Assembly: GCA_013214545.1 (NCBI GenBank)
Contig: JABSQB010000009.1
Location: forward strand, 32,615-96,614
Reading direction: 5' to 3'
Origin: Henriciella sp.
Lineage (GTDB): Bacteria > Pseudomonadota > Alphaproteobacteria > Caulobacterales > Hyphomonadaceae
DNA: 64,000 nt
Positions 46,893-56,955 of the stretch are shown piece after piece. The number at the start of each line of letters is the position of its first letter. Position 1 is the stretch's first letter. The notes under the pieces are model-generated. The model saw nothing but the letters and a program-made list of their open reading frames with translations. It made no database searches and was not told where the DNA came from. Made by a program: the position numbers and the translations under genes.

Positions 46893-47378
46893 GTGTTATC
46901 GCAGCGACATCAAAGAGGGCTTGAGCGCGTCGCGGAATTGCTCGCCGATGCGGAGGACCCGTGGTGGGTGTTGGGCAGCGCAGCAATGGCACTGATTGGC
47001 GTGGATCCGGGAGACATTGCGGACATTGATGTGCTGGTATCCGGCCGCGATGCAGAAGCTCTGATGCAAGCCTTCGCCCTTCCCAACCAGGCAGATGGCG
47101 GCACCTCGCACTTTCGGTCTGATTATTTCTTGGTCCCGCCCCTCGGTGATGTGCGGGTGGAGATCATGGCGGGTTATCATATTCGCAGCGGTGATGGGTG
47201 GCAGCGCGTGACACCGGCCTCGCGGCAAGCCGTCGTGGTCGGCACCGCGACGCTATTTGTGCCGGGGCGCGAGGAACAGATCGAACTGCTGGAACGTCTC
47301 GGGCGGAAAAAGGACCTTGCCCGGCTCGGCCGATTTAGCACGGCCGCTTGCCCCGAAGACAAGCGCACACAACCCTAG
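46893..47378 (+). CDS. Nucleotidyltransferase-fold protein (MNT-like)
   Basis: The 161-residue protein starts with GTG. It has the minimal nucleotidyltransferase signature: GS at 28-29 (WVLGSAAMAL), then D44-I-D46 (DIADIDVLV), and a downstream VRVEIMAGY with an acidic residue. This resembles the antitoxin/MNT and AbiEii folds. No HEPN partner lies beside it. The function and substrate are unknown. Confidence 0.6.
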   Translation: MLSQRHQRGLERVAELLADAEDPWWVLGSAAMALIGVDPGDIADIDVLVSGRDAEALMQAFALPNQADGGTSHFRSDYFLVPPLGDVRVEIMAGYHIRSGDGWQRVTPASRQAVVVGTATLFVPGREEQIELLERLGRKKDLARLGRFSTAACPEDKRTQP

Positions 47379-47441
47379 GCACACCAACCATAATCGCGCA
47401 GGATGACTCCAATCGCCGACAGAGCGACCGGAGGATCCCGT

Positions 47442-48929
47442 ATGAGCGACACCGCTGCGGCCAGCACCGCAACTGAATCTGATGCAGCATCCAAGCATTA
47501 CGGCGAGGGCGGTGCACTCGGCAAAACAGGCTTCGCCTGGGCCGTCTTCGAATGGGCCCGTAACCCGTATTACATCCTGATCGTCATCTATATTTTCGCG
47601 CCCTACTTTGCGCGCGAAGTGATGGGCGCCGATATTCTGGCGAGTGGCGAACTTGACGGCATGGACCCCGAGACGGCGCGCCGCACCGCAAATGCTGGCG
47701 GACAGGCGGCCATTGCTTCGGTGACTAAATGGGCCGGCCTGGTCGGCGCATTCACAGCTCCGTTCCTCGGCGCCGCCCTCGATCGCGGTGGTCGACGAAA
47801 GCCAATTCTCGCGGTGTTTTTGGGCACGATTGCTTTGATGTCGTGGCTGCTCTGGTACGCGATCCCGGGCGAATCCGGCTTTTCGACTGGCACGATCATG
47901 ACCTTTTTGGTGATCGCTTACGTCTGCTACACCTATTCAGAAGTGACCCATAACTCGATGCTGGCCGTGGCGGGTGCGCCGCAATCGCTGCCCATGATTT
48001 CAGGCCTCGGGCTCGGGCTGGGCAATCTCGCCGCGACGATCCTGTTCATTGCTCTTGTGGGTTTGTTTGCCTTGCCCGGAATCATCGGTTGGCCATTTGC
48101 GAGCCCGCAATTCGGAATCAGTCTTGAGGCGTTCGAACATCAGCGCCTGGCTGGGCCTTTGTGTGCTGTGTGGCTGTTTCTCTTTTCCATCCCATTCTTC
48201 CTCTATGCCGAGGATGGCGGCACCAAGGGAGCCAGCTGGCCGAAAGCGTTCAAGGATGGCGCAAACGCAGTGTTCACGACGCTGAAGGAAGCCACCAAAT
48301 ACCTCCAGATGATGAAATTCCTGATCGCCCGTATGCTCTATGCGGACGCGATGGCGGCTTTGCTTGCGTTGGGAGCGGTTTATGTCGCCCTGTTTCTTGA
48401 GTGGGGATTCCTGGAGATGACCGCCTATGCCATATTCGGCTCTATCTGGGCCTTTGGCGGCGGCATTCTGGGCGGCTGGATGGACACAAAGCTCGGCCCA
48501 AAGGTCTCGCTGATCATTTCGATCGTCGCGATGGTGGCAACTCTGGGCTTCCAGCTCTCGATCACGCAGGAAAGCTTGTTTTTTGGTCTGGTGGATAATT
48601 TCCAAGTCTGGGACGGCCTAATCTTCCAGACACTATCGGACCTGGTCTATCTCGGCTCAATCAGCGTCGTTGCTGTCACCGCGACGGCGAGTATTTCGTC
48701 CAGCCGGTCCATGTTGGTCCATCTGGCGCCGCCCGGACGCAGCGGTGAGTTCTTCGGTCTTTATGCGATTGCCGGAACCGTAACCGTGTGGGCCGGGCCG
48801 CTACTCGTCGAGATCTTCACCAATGCGTTCAACAGCCAACGCATCGGCATGGCGTCGATCTCGGTTCTGTTTCTGATGGGGCTGGCCGTACTGACGACGG
48901 TCAAGATGAACGAGCAGGCACAGGCCTAG
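47442..48929 (+). CDS. UMF1-type MFS transporter
   Basis: The start is the ATG at 47442, preceded by GGAGGA, giving 495 residues. About 12 membrane helices are present. FAWAVFEWARNPYYILIV at the N-terminus and GLGLGNLAATILFIALV, with APPGRSGEFFGLYAIAG near the end, are the pattern of the UMF1/Atg22-like branch. The substrate is unknown. Its end overlaps the stop of the convergent GGDEF/EAL gene by four bases. Confidence 0.85.
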   Translation: MSDTAAASTATESDAASKHYGEGGALGKTGFAWAVFEWARNPYYILIVIYIFAPYFAREVMGADILASGELDGMDPETARRTANAGGQAAIASVTKWAGLVGAFTAPFLGAALDRGGRRKPILAVFLGTIALMSWLLWYAIPGESGFSTGTIMTFLVIAYVCYTYSEVTHNSMLAVAGAPQSLPMISGLGLGLGNLAATILFIALVGLFALPGIIGWPFASPQFGISLEAFEHQRLAGPLCAVWLFLFSIPFFLYAEDGGTKGASWPKAFKDGANAVFTTLKEATKYLQMMKFLIARMLYADAMAALLALGAVYVALFLEWGFLEMTAYAIFGSIWAFGGGILGGWMDTKLGPKVSLIISIVAMVATLGFQLSITQESLFFGLVDNFQVWDGLIFQTLSDLVYLGSISVVAVTATASISSSRSMLVHLAPPGRSGEFFGLYAIAGTVTVWAGPLLVEIFTNAFNSQRIGMASISVLFLMGLAVLTTVKMNEQAQA

Positions 48930-51259
48930 CGCTTCAGCGCCACGACTTTTGCATCAGGCTCAGACCGCGTGGCGTGCATGAGTTCCATGCTGCGCAGGTA
49001 CGGGATCAAGGCCGATTGATCCTGCGGGCGGCTGAATAGGAAGCCTTGCAGCTCGTCGCAGCCCTGTTCTCGCAGGAACCGCGCTTGCGCATCAGTCTCT
49101 ACACCTTCCGCGGTCACAGACATGTCGAGCGCATGCGCCATGGAGATCGTCGCCCGCGCAATCGCGCAGCTTTGATCGCTGGATTCGATGCCTCGAACAA
49201 AAGACTGGTCCAGTTTCAGCTTGTCGAACGGGAAGCGCTGTAGGTAAGCGAGCGATGAAAAGCCGGTGCCGAAATCATCCAGAGCAATCCGAACGCCAAG
49301 CTCTTTCAGCTTGTGCAACCGATCCAGAATGAACGCATTGTCAGACAGGAAAACACTTTCAGTGATTTCCAGTTCCAGGCGTTTTGGGTCCAGCCCGGTT
49401 TCTTTCAGGTTCGACTCGATCAGCGGCAATAAACATGAACTGTGCAGCTGCAGAGGCGAGATATTGATGCCAATCTTTGTTCCAGACGGCATGTCGGCCG
49501 CGGCTGCGATGGCATGTTCGATCACACGGTCGCCAAGCGAGATTATGATCCCATTGTCTTCAGCAACCGGGATGAATTCCGTAGGTGAAACAGCGCCGCG
49601 AACTGGGTGATACCAACGCGATAGCGCCTCAACACCCGTCACAGCGCCAGTGGTGGCATCCATGATCGGCTGGAATTGAAGGTTGAGATTATCAGCCTCG
49701 ATCGCCTTGACCAAATCATTGGCCAATTCGCGCTGACCGCGCACGCGCGCCTTGAAGCTCTCCGAATATTCTTTCCAATGGCCGCGACCGCTGGACTTGG
49801 CAGCGTAAAGCGCGAGATCCGCTTCCTTGATGACGGCGCTCGCATCGCCGGCGCTGGCATCAATTCGGCGCAGACCTACGCTTGCTCCGCACTGGACGTC
49901 AGTGTTTGCGTAGCGATACGGCAATTGCAGTGCGGCGGTCAGATCCTCAACAAAGTCAGCAAGTCGGCCTTGGTCAAGCGGACGCGCGACCAGAAGCGCG
50001 AACTCGTCCCCGCCATAGCGCGACAGCAAATCCATGGGCTGGCAGAAGGCCTGCAAGCGTTCTGTCACAAGGCACAGGACTTCATCACCACCGCCATGAC
50101 CAAACGTGTCATTGATCCATTTGAAATTATCGAGATCGATCCAGACCAGAGCGCTCTCATATTTGTCGCGCAGATCGCTTTCCAGGTGTGCGGTGACCGC
50201 AGCCGTGAAGGAATTGCGGTTCAGCAGTCCGGTCACGGAGTCGTACTCGGTCAAAAACGCCGCGCGTTCCTCGCTCAGGCGCAGCGGCGTGATATCCGTC
50301 GCTGATCCGCGATAGCCTTTGAACTCGCCATCATCAAAATGTGGACGCGCAGACAGCTTCCAGTAGCGCGCGTCGATTTCGAATCTCGCTTGCACTTCGA
50401 GCTCCAGCGCAACGATTTCAGATCCGCGCGCCATTCTTGCACGAAACAGATCACGCTCGGGTGAGCTTTCAAACAGGCTCAAAATATCGCGTCCGAGCAA
50501 TTCCGTGCTGAGATCTGTTCCGAGCAGCGCGTCATTGCTGACTTCCGAGATCATGCCGTCCACATCGGTGGACCAAAAACAGGTATCCGTCGCAAAGCCG
50601 ACATCCCGCAAGACGCTGTTGATTTCCCGGGTGCGCTGCACTGAAGCCTCAACGTCCTGCAGACGCTGATTGTATCGCGAAAAGTAAACCCGTGTGCAAA
50701 AGGCGAGACCGCCAAAATAGATCAGCATGACCATAGACACGATCGTCGCGGCTACGGTGGGTTGAAACAGCGTATTGGCCACGAACCCGCCGAGGGTGAC
50801 AGCAAGGACGATCCGCCCCAGGCGCGGCATATATTGCAGCAAGAGTGCTGCAGACATAGTGCTGCCGGACAGGATGGCGCCAAACAGGAGGTGAGCTGGC
50901 ATGGGTTCAATCAGCGCCAGTACGCCTGGCACGGCGCCCCAAGCCACGCCGAGCGCGACAAAAGAGAACCGTTTAATCAGAGTCAGGGCCTGGCGGGTGC
51001 CGCCAAACAGTTCAGCACGCTCTCGCAAGCTCACCAGAAACAGCGTGGCGCACAGAAAACTTTGACCAATCAGCCAGAGAAAGAACAGATCACTCGCGCC
51101 GAGCTCGCCAAAAAGTAAAACGGCAGCGCTGACCAGACTGGCCATAAACAAAACCGGCGCAAGCACTGAAATTAAGGCTACTTCGCGCGCCCGCTCCATA
51201 TCCTTGCTGGTGGTTATCGCGTCAGTCCGTCCCCACAGACTTGTCGTACTGCTACTCAT
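48926..51259 (-). CDS. Membrane GGDEF/EAL c-di-GMP protein
   Basis: The start is the ATG at 51259, giving 777 residues. The N-terminal region has about six membrane helices (residues 25-190), followed by a PAS-like domain (about 215-340). The GGDEF domain has an intact RYGGDEF, and the EAL domain has an intact GVEALSRW with DDFGTGFSSL. It may both make and break c-di-GMP; which activity dominates cannot be read from sequence. It is separated from sucB by a terminator. Confidence 0.92.
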   Translation of the reverse strand: MSSSTTSLWGRTDAITTSKDMERAREVALISVLAPVLFMASLVSAAVLLFGELGASDLFFLWLIGQSFLCATLFLVSLRERAELFGGTRQALTLIKRFSFVALGVAWGAVPGVLALIEPMPAHLLFGAILSGSTMSAALLLQYMPRLGRIVLAVTLGGFVANTLFQPTVAATIVSMVMLIYFGGLAFCTRVYFSRYNQRLQDVEASVQRTREINSVLRDVGFATDTCFWSTDVDGMISEVSNDALLGTDLSTELLGRDILSLFESSPERDLFRARMARGSEIVALELEVQARFEIDARYWKLSARPHFDDGEFKGYRGSATDITPLRLSEERAAFLTEYDSVTGLLNRNSFTAAVTAHLESDLRDKYESALVWIDLDNFKWINDTFGHGGGDEVLCLVTERLQAFCQPMDLLSRYGGDEFALLVARPLDQGRLADFVEDLTAALQLPYRYANTDVQCGASVGLRRIDASAGDASAVIKEADLALYAAKSSGRGHWKEYSESFKARVRGQRELANDLVKAIEADNLNLQFQPIMDATTGAVTGVEALSRWYHPVRGAVSPTEFIPVAEDNGIIISLGDRVIEHAIAAAADMPSGTKIGINISPLQLHSSCLLPLIESNLKETGLDPKRLELEITESVFLSDNAFILDRLHKLKELGVRIALDDFGTGFSSLAYLQRFPFDKLKLDQSFVRGIESSDQSCAIARATISMAHALDMSVTAEGVETDAQARFLREQGCDELQGFLFSRPQDQSALIPYLRSMELMHATRSEPDAKVVALKR

Positions 51260-51368
51260 GACTTGCTCGAATGTGTCCCTATGAGCCGCCACCTTATGCG
51301 AAAAAGGACAGGGAAGCATTGAAACGCCCGGCAAGATTGTTGCGGACCGATTAACCTCTCAGAAACAG

Positions 51369-51396
51369 AAAACGCCCCGCAATCACGGGGCGTTTT
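51369..51396 (-). terminator. Terminator of the sucB end
   Basis: AAAACGCCCCG (51369-51379) pairs with CGGGGCGTTTT (51386-51396) around a six-base loop. On the minus strand it follows sucB and is succeeded by a T-rich TTTTCTGTTTCT. Confidence 0.88.
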
Positions 51397-51421
51397 GTTG
51401 TTTCAGATGTCTGTAGGCCGA

Positions 51422-52924
51422 CTAGACGTCGAGCAACAAGCGCTCTGGATCTTCCAGCGCTTCCTTCACGCGGACCAGGAAGGTCACCGCCTCTTTACCA
51501 TCGACAATGCGGTGATCATAGGACAGCGCCAGATACATCATCGGACGGATCACGACCTGACCATCGACGGCCACTGGACGCTGTTCGATCCGGTGCATAC
51601 CGAGCACGCCAGATTGCGGCGGATTAAGGATCGGTGTCGACATCAGCGAGCCATAGACACCGCCATTGGTAATCGTGAATGTGCCACCTTGCATGTCGGC
51701 AATGGACAGCGTGCCATCACGGGCTTTCTTGGCGACATTGCCAAGCTCAGCTTCGATACCGGCCAGGGAAAGCTCGTCACAGTCACGGATGACCGGAACC
51801 ACCAGACCACGCTCAGTGCCGACAGCCATGCCAATATCATAATGGTTCTTATAGATGATATCGGTGCCATCAATCTCAGCGTTCACCGCCGGAATTTCTT
51901 TCAGCGCAGACACTACCGCCTTGGTGAAGAAGCCCATGAAGCCGAGCTTCACGCCGTGCTTCTCAAAGAAGGCATCCTTGTAGGATTTACGCAGCTGCAT
52001 CACGGCGCTCATATCCACATCATTGAATGTGGTCAGCATGGCAGCCGTGTCCTGCGCCTCTTTCAGGCGGCGCGCAATGGTCTGGCGAAGCCGGGTCATG
52101 CGCACCCGCTCTTCACGTGGGCCAAGATCGCGCGGCGGTTTCGCCTCTGCTGGCGCAGCGGCCGCTTTCGGAGTGTTCACATAAGCCAGGGCGTCAGCTT
52201 TGGTCGCGCGTCCATCTCGGCCGGTACCTGGAATGTCCGCAGGATTAACGCCTGCTTCTGACGAAATACGGCGCACAGACGGGGCGACCGGGCGTTCGCC
52301 GGTTGCTGCTGGCGCGCTGGTTTGTGCAGGCGCAGGGGCTGGCGCAGGCGCGGCTGCAGCGGCAGACGCCCCGGCACTGATGCGCGCGATCACAGCGCCC
52401 GGCGTGACGCCATCACCTTCTGAGACGAGCCATTCTGAAATGACGCCATCAGCGGTGGCGGGAACTTCCAGCGCGACCTTATCGGTCTCGATCTCGGCAA
52501 TCGTCTCGTCTTTCGCGACGGTGTCGCCGACTTGCTTGAGGAAGCTCCCAATCGTGCCTTCAGCGACGCTTTCGCCCATGCTTGGGACAGTGACGTCAAC
52601 GCTGGCACCGGACGCAGCAGCAGCTGGCGCAGGGGCTGGAGCCGCAGCTGCCGGTTCGGACTTCGCGGGAGCGGCATTTGCCGCCCCATTGGCTCCGCCG
52701 AGGCGACCCAGCAGGGCGCCAATCTCAACGGTATCGCCTTCGCTGGCGACAATCTCGCTCAGGGTTCCCGCTTCTTCAGCCGACACCTCAACCGCAACCT
52801 TGTCGGTTTCCAGTTCGACGAGGACGTCATCCTTCGCAACGGTGTCGCCCGCCGCTTTCAGCCATTTTCCAACCGTCGCTTCGGTGACGCTTTCACCCAG
52901 GGTTGGGACAATAATGTCGGTCAT
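51422..52924 (-). CDS. sucB: 2-oxoglutarate dehydrogenase E2 (dihydrolipoyl succinyltransferase) with two lipoyl domains
   Basis: The 500-residue protein carries two lipoyl domains, with lipoylated lysines K42 ([11 protein letters not shown]) and K149 ([11 protein letters not shown]), each followed by an Ala/Pro-rich linker. A peripheral-subunit-binding domain ([20 protein letters not shown]) and a catalytic domain follow, with the YDHRIVDG His-x3-Asp-Gly. E. coli SucB has one lipoyl domain. It transfers succinyl to CoA. It is downstream of sucA with a 31-base gap. Confidence 0.96.
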   Translation of the reverse strand: MTDIIVPTLGESVTEATVGKWLKAAGDTVAKDDVLVELETDKVAVEVSAEEAGTLSEIVASEGDTVEIGALLGRLGGANGAANAAPAKSEPAAAAPAPAPAAAASGASVDVTVPSMGESVAEGTIGSFLKQVGDTVAKDETIAEIETDKVALEVPATADGVISEWLVSEGDGVTPGAVIARISAGASAAAAAPAPAPAPAQTSAPAATGERPVAPSVRRISSEAGVNPADIPGTGRDGRATKADALAYVNTPKAAAAPAEAKPPRDLGPREERVRMTRLRQTIARRLKEAQDTAAMLTTFNDVDMSAVMQLRKSYKDAFFEKHGVKLGFMGFFTKAVVSALKEIPAVNAEIDGTDIIYKNHYDIGMAVGTERGLVVPVIRDCDELSLAGIEAELGNVAKKARDGTLSIADMQGGTFTITNGGVYGSLMSTPILNPPQSGVLGMHRIEQRPVAVDGQVVIRPMMYLALSYDHRIVDGKEAVTFLVRVKEALEDPERLLLDV

Positions 52925-52955
52925 TTTTGGTCTCTGTCTTCGTCTCTATTTGTCT

Positions 52956-55900
52956 TTAGCCGGTCACCAGACTGTCTTCTACAGGCTTGTCGCCGAGGGC
53001 GGCACCAATGAACGCGTCTTTCTCGCGATTATGAGTTGAGAGCAAGCCGGTCGCTGTTGCAGCAGCGGGTGGCCGCCCTGTATATTTAGGACGCGGATGC
53101 TCGCATCCAATATGGTTCGCTGCCCATTCGATCTCGTCACGAATGAACGTCCAGCCGCCCATATTGCGCGGCTCTTCCTGGCACCAGACCAGTTCAGCTT
53201 GCGGGAACCGTTTCAGTTCAACCATAAGAGCTTTACGCGGCACCGGATAGAATTGTTCCACACGGAGCAAATAAATATCGTCGGCGCCGCTTTCCTCGCG
53301 GGCTTCGAACAAGTCGTAATAGACCTTGCCCGAGCAGAGAACGACACGGCGGATCTTTTCATCTGCGACCAGTTTGACTTTGCCTTCGCGCCCTGGCGTA
53401 TCGGCATCATCCCACAAGACACGGTGAAAAGACGACTTGGTATTCATGTCATCAAAATCGCTTGTCGCCAGTTTGTGACGCAGCAGGGATTTCGGGGTCA
53501 TGATGACCAGTGGCTTGCGGAAATCGCGGTGGATCTGCCGGCGCAGCGCATGGAAATAGTTGGCTGGCGTCGTCAGGTTGCAGACCTGCCAATTGTCTTC
53601 CGCACACATTTGCAGGAAGCGTTCAAGCCGCGCGGACGAGTGCTCCGGCCCCTGCCCTTCATAGCCATGCGGCAAGAGCATGGTCAGGCCGGACATACGC
53701 AGCCATTTGCGCTCCGCTGAAGAAATGAACTGGTCAAAGAAGACCTGCGCGCCGTTCGAGAAGTCCCCAAACTGTGCTTCCCACATGACGAGCGCATTCG
53801 GGTTGGCGAGCGAATAGCCATACTCGTAACCAAGCACCGCCTCTTCGGAGAGCAGCGAGTCGATGACTTCATATTCGGCCTGGCCGTCGCGAATATTGTT
53901 GAGCGCGGTGTAGCGATCACCGGTCTTCTGATCGACCATGTGGCTGTGGCGCTGCGAGAATGTTCCGCGGCCGCAATCCTGGCCAGACAGGCGGACATGG
54001 AAGCCTTCATCGAGCAGCGTCGCGAAGGCCAGATGCTCAGCCGTCGCCCAATCGAGACCCTTGCCCGAGCTGATCGCGTCAGCGCGGCCTTTGATGACGC
54101 GGCCCAGCGTGCGGTGGACGTTGACGTCATCCGGGATGGTGGTGACCTTGTCGCCAAGCTCTTTCAGCTTGGACTTGGACACACCGGTCTTGCCGCGGCG
54201 TTCATCATCCAGTGGCAGGCCGAGGCCTTTCCATTCACCTTCCAGCCAATCCGCCTTGGTGGTCTCGACTTTCTTGCCATCCTCGAACGCCTTGTCGAGG
54301 AAGTCTTCGAAGGCTTTGACCTCTGTTGATACCTCTTCTGCGGTCATCAGACCTTCGGCGACCAGACGCTCGCCATAGAGTTCGCGGGTCGACTTGTGGC
54401 TCTTGATGCGGGTGTACATGACCGGCTGGGTAAACATGGGCTCGTCGCCCTCATTGTGGCCGAACCGGCGATAGCAGAACATGTCGATGACAACGTCCTT
54501 GCCGAATTTCTGGCGATACTCCGTCGCCACTTTGGCGGCATAGGTCACCGCTTCCGGATCATCGCCGTTCACGTGGAAAATCGGTGCCTGCACCATCAAT
54601 GCAACATCAGATGGGTAAGGCGATGACCGCGAGTACATCGGGCTCGTCGTAAAGCCAATCTGGTTGTTGATGATGAAGTGAATGGTCCCGCCAGTGCGAT
54701 AGCCTTGCAGACCGGACAGCGCGAAACACTCAGCCACAACGCCCTGGCCCGCAAAGGCCGCATCGCCGTGCAGGAGCAGAGGCAGTTTCTTGGTCCGATC
54801 GAGTTCGCCGGTTTCTTCATACTGCATGAACTGCTTGGCGCGCACACGGCCGAGCACCACCGGATCAACCGCTTCCAGGTGCGAAGGGTTGGCATTCATG
54901 GTCAGGTGGACCTGGTTGCCATCGAACTCGCGGTCCGAAGACGCGCCGAGGTGATACTTCACGTCGCCCGAGCCGAACTCTTCTGCGCCTTGCGTGGAGC
55001 CGCCCATGAATTCGTGGAAGATCTTTTCATACTCTTTGCCCATCACGGCGGCGAGCATGTTGAGGCGTCCGCGGTGCGGCATGCCGACGACAATCTCGTC
55101 AACGCCGAGCGCGCCGCCACGTTTGATGATTTGTTCGAGCGCAGGAACTGCCGCTTCACCGCCATCGAGACCAAAGCGCTTGGTGCCGGGATAGCGTTTG
55201 TGCAGGAAGCGCTCGAACGTCTCAGCTTCGATCAGCTTGGAGAGGATCGCTTTCTTGCCCTCGGGCGTAAACGCAACGCCTTTGTCAGGCCCCTCGATCC
55301 GTTCCTGCAGCCAGCTTTTCTCTTCCGGGTCAGAGATGTGCTGGAACTCGATGCCGAGCGTGTCGCAATAGGTCCGGCGAACGATTTCCAAGATTTGACG
55401 CACGGTCGCGCGCTCCAGACCAAGGACGCCGTCAATGAAGATCTCGCGATCCAAATCGGCTTCTTCGAAGCCATAGCTTTTGGGATCGAGTTCAGGCTGA
55501 TATTCCGGATTATCCAGGCCCAGCGGATCGAGCTGCGCCTGCAAGTGACCCCGCATACGGAAGGCGCGGATCATCATCAGCGCTTTGACAGAGTCTTTAA
55601 CCGCCAGCTCGACATCGGCATCCGTCGCAGCCGGCGCGGCAGACTTGATTTTCTTCTCTAGCGTCGGCTCGAGCAGGGTCCAGTTGCCATCAAATGCAGC
55701 TGTCTCTTCAGGAGAGGTTGGACGCGGCCATTGGGTCCGTTTCCAGCTCGCACCGTCGGCGTTGCGGGTCGCATCGGCATTGCCATCCCCCAATTCCTGA
55801 AAGAAGGCGCGCCAGCTTTCGGGAACCGAATTCGGGTTCTCCGCAAACTTGGCCTGCATCTGCTCGATCCAGACTGCGCTGCCGCCATACAGAAACAAGG

Positions 55901-55964
55901 TGTCCAGCATCGCGGCGTTTTGTGCGCTGCGACCGCCGTCTACGGGAGAACCGTCGTCTGCCAT
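52956..55964 (-). CDS. sucA: 2-oxoglutarate dehydrogenase E1
   Basis: The 1002-residue thiamine-diphosphate enzyme has the segments MLDTLFLYGGSAVWIEQM at the N-terminus, VVGMPHRGRLNMLA, HLGASSDREF, LLLHGDAAFAGQG and YRRFGHNEGDEP. It decarboxylates 2-oxoglutarate and succinylates the lipoyl arm of SucB. It is the first and committed step of the complex. The ATG at 55964 is preceded by AAAGGACG. A gap of 83 bases follows sucD. Confidence 0.98.
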   Translation of the reverse strand: MADDGSPVDGGRSAQNAAMLDTLFLYGGSAVWIEQMQAKFAENPNSVPESWRAFFQELGDGNADATRNADGASWKRTQWPRPTSPEETAAFDGNWTLLEPTLEKKIKSAAPAATDADVELAVKDSVKALMMIRAFRMRGHLQAQLDPLGLDNPEYQPELDPKSYGFEEADLDREIFIDGVLGLERATVRQILEIVRRTYCDTLGIEFQHISDPEEKSWLQERIEGPDKGVAFTPEGKKAILSKLIEAETFERFLHKRYPGTKRFGLDGGEAAVPALEQIIKRGGALGVDEIVVGMPHRGRLNMLAAVMGKEYEKIFHEFMGGSTQGAEEFGSGDVKYHLGASSDREFDGNQVHLTMNANPSHLEAVDPVVLGRVRAKQFMQYEETGELDRTKKLPLLLHGDAAFAGQGVVAECFALSGLQGYRTGGTIHFIINNQIGFTTSPMYSRSSPYPSDVALMVQAPIFHVNGDDPEAVTYAAKVATEYRQKFGKDVVIDMFCYRRFGHNEGDEPMFTQPVMYTRIKSHKSTRELYGERLVAEGLMTAEEVSTEVKAFEDFLDKAFEDGKKVETTKADWLEGEWKGLGLPLDDERRGKTGVSKSKLKELGDKVTTIPDDVNVHRTLGRVIKGRADAISSGKGLDWATAEHLAFATLLDEGFHVRLSGQDCGRGTFSQRHSHMVDQKTGDRYTALNNIRDGQAEYEVIDSLLSEEAVLGYEYGYSLANPNALVMWEAQFGDFSNGAQVFFDQFISSAERKWLRMSGLTMLLPHGYEGQGPEHSSARLERFLQMCAEDNWQVCNLTTPANYFHALRRQIHRDFRKPLVIMTPKSLLRHKLATSDFDDMNTKSSFHRVLWDDADTPGREGKVKLVADEKIRRVVLCSGKVYYDLFEAREESGADDIYLLRVEQFYPVPRKALMVELKRFPQAELVWCQEEPRNMGGWTFIRDEIEWAANHIGCEHPRPKYTGRPPAAATATGLLSTHNREKDAFIGAALGDKPVEDSLVTG

Positions 55965-56047
55965 TTGATACCGTCCTTTGTATCAGACGGCCGAGCGGGG
56001 TCAGTTTGGCCTCGTTTGGCCGTCCAGAGAACGCATATAGTGCGTCT

Positions 56048-56950
56048 CTATCCTTTCAAAACCTCTACCATGGTTGTACCCAAACGGGCAGGGCTCGGAG
56101 ATACTTTGATTCCAGCGGCTTCCATAGCTGCAATCTTGGACTCTGCATCGCCCTTACCGCCTGAAACAATAGCACCGGCATGGCCCATTGTGCGGCCTTT
56201 TGGTGCTGTACGTCCGGCGATGAAACCAACCATAGGTTTCTTGCGGCTTTTCTTGGCCTCATCGATCAGGAACTGGGCCGCTTCTTCTTCAGCGGTACCG
56301 CCAATTTCACCAATCATGACGATGCTTTCTGTTTCGTCATCCGCGAGGAACATTTCCAACACGTCGATAAATTCTGTGCCCTTGACCGGGTCGCCGCCAA
56401 TGCCGACCGCAGAGGTCTGGCCAAGGCCTTCAACGGAGGTCTGGTACACGGCTTCATAAGTCAGGGTACCCGAGCGCGAAACCACGCCCACCGAGCCCTT
56501 CTTGAAGATCTTGCCCGGCATGATGCCAATCTTGCACTGCTCAGGGGTCAGAAGGCCCGGGCAGTTTGGACCGATCAGGCGTGAATTGGACTTATCCAAT
56601 TTGGCTTTGACGCGGACCATATCCAAAACCGGCACACCTTCAGTGATGCAGACGATAAGCGGGATCTCTGCATCAATCGCTTCTTCGATCGCGGCCGCGG
56701 CACCGGCAGGCGGGACGTAGATCACCGAAGCGTTCGCGCCGGTTGCGTCTTTCGCGTCTGCGGCATTGGCATAGATTGGCAGCTGCGCGCCGCTGTCTGC
56801 CGTCCAATGCTCACCCGCTTTACGAGGATGGGTTCCGGCCACCATCTTGGTGCCGAAATATTCCAGCGCCTGATTGGTGTGGAACGAGCCGGTTTTGCCG
56901 GTCAGGCCCTGAACGATAACTTTTGTGTTCGAGTCGATAAGAATGGACAT
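56048..56950 (-). CDS. sucD: Succinyl-CoA ligase alpha subunit
   Basis: The 300-residue protein matches the family length. The CoA-binding domain begins [20 protein letters not shown], and the phospho-His site is in [32 protein letters not shown] is present. With SucC it makes succinate and NTP from succinyl-CoA. It starts five bases after sucC. Confidence 0.98.
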   Translation of the reverse strand: MSILIDSNTKVIVQGLTGKTGSFHTNQALEYFGTKMVAGTHPRKAGEHWTADSGAQLPIYANAADAKDATGANASVIYVPPAGAAAAIEEAIDAEIPLIVCITEGVPVLDMVRVKAKLDKSNSRLIGPNCPGLLTPEQCKIGIMPGKIFKKGSVGVVSRSGTLTYEAVYQTSVEGLGQTSAVGIGGDPVKGTEFIDVLEMFLADDETESIVMIGEIGGTAEEEAAQFLIDEAKKSRKKPMVGFIAGRTAPKGRTMGHAGAIVSGGKGDAESKIAAMEAAGIKVSPSPARLGTTMVEVLKG

Positions 56951-56955
56951 GTGTC

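Noticed and set aside
51395..52261. Plus-strand frame of 288 residues and a neighbouring Ala-rich frame at 52200-53039
   Set aside because: Both lie opposite sucB and reflect its Ala/Pro-rich linkers; no independent support.
54678..55661. Plus-strand frame of 327 residues
   Set aside because: It is a shadow of sucA on the other strand, without motifs or a ribosome binding site.
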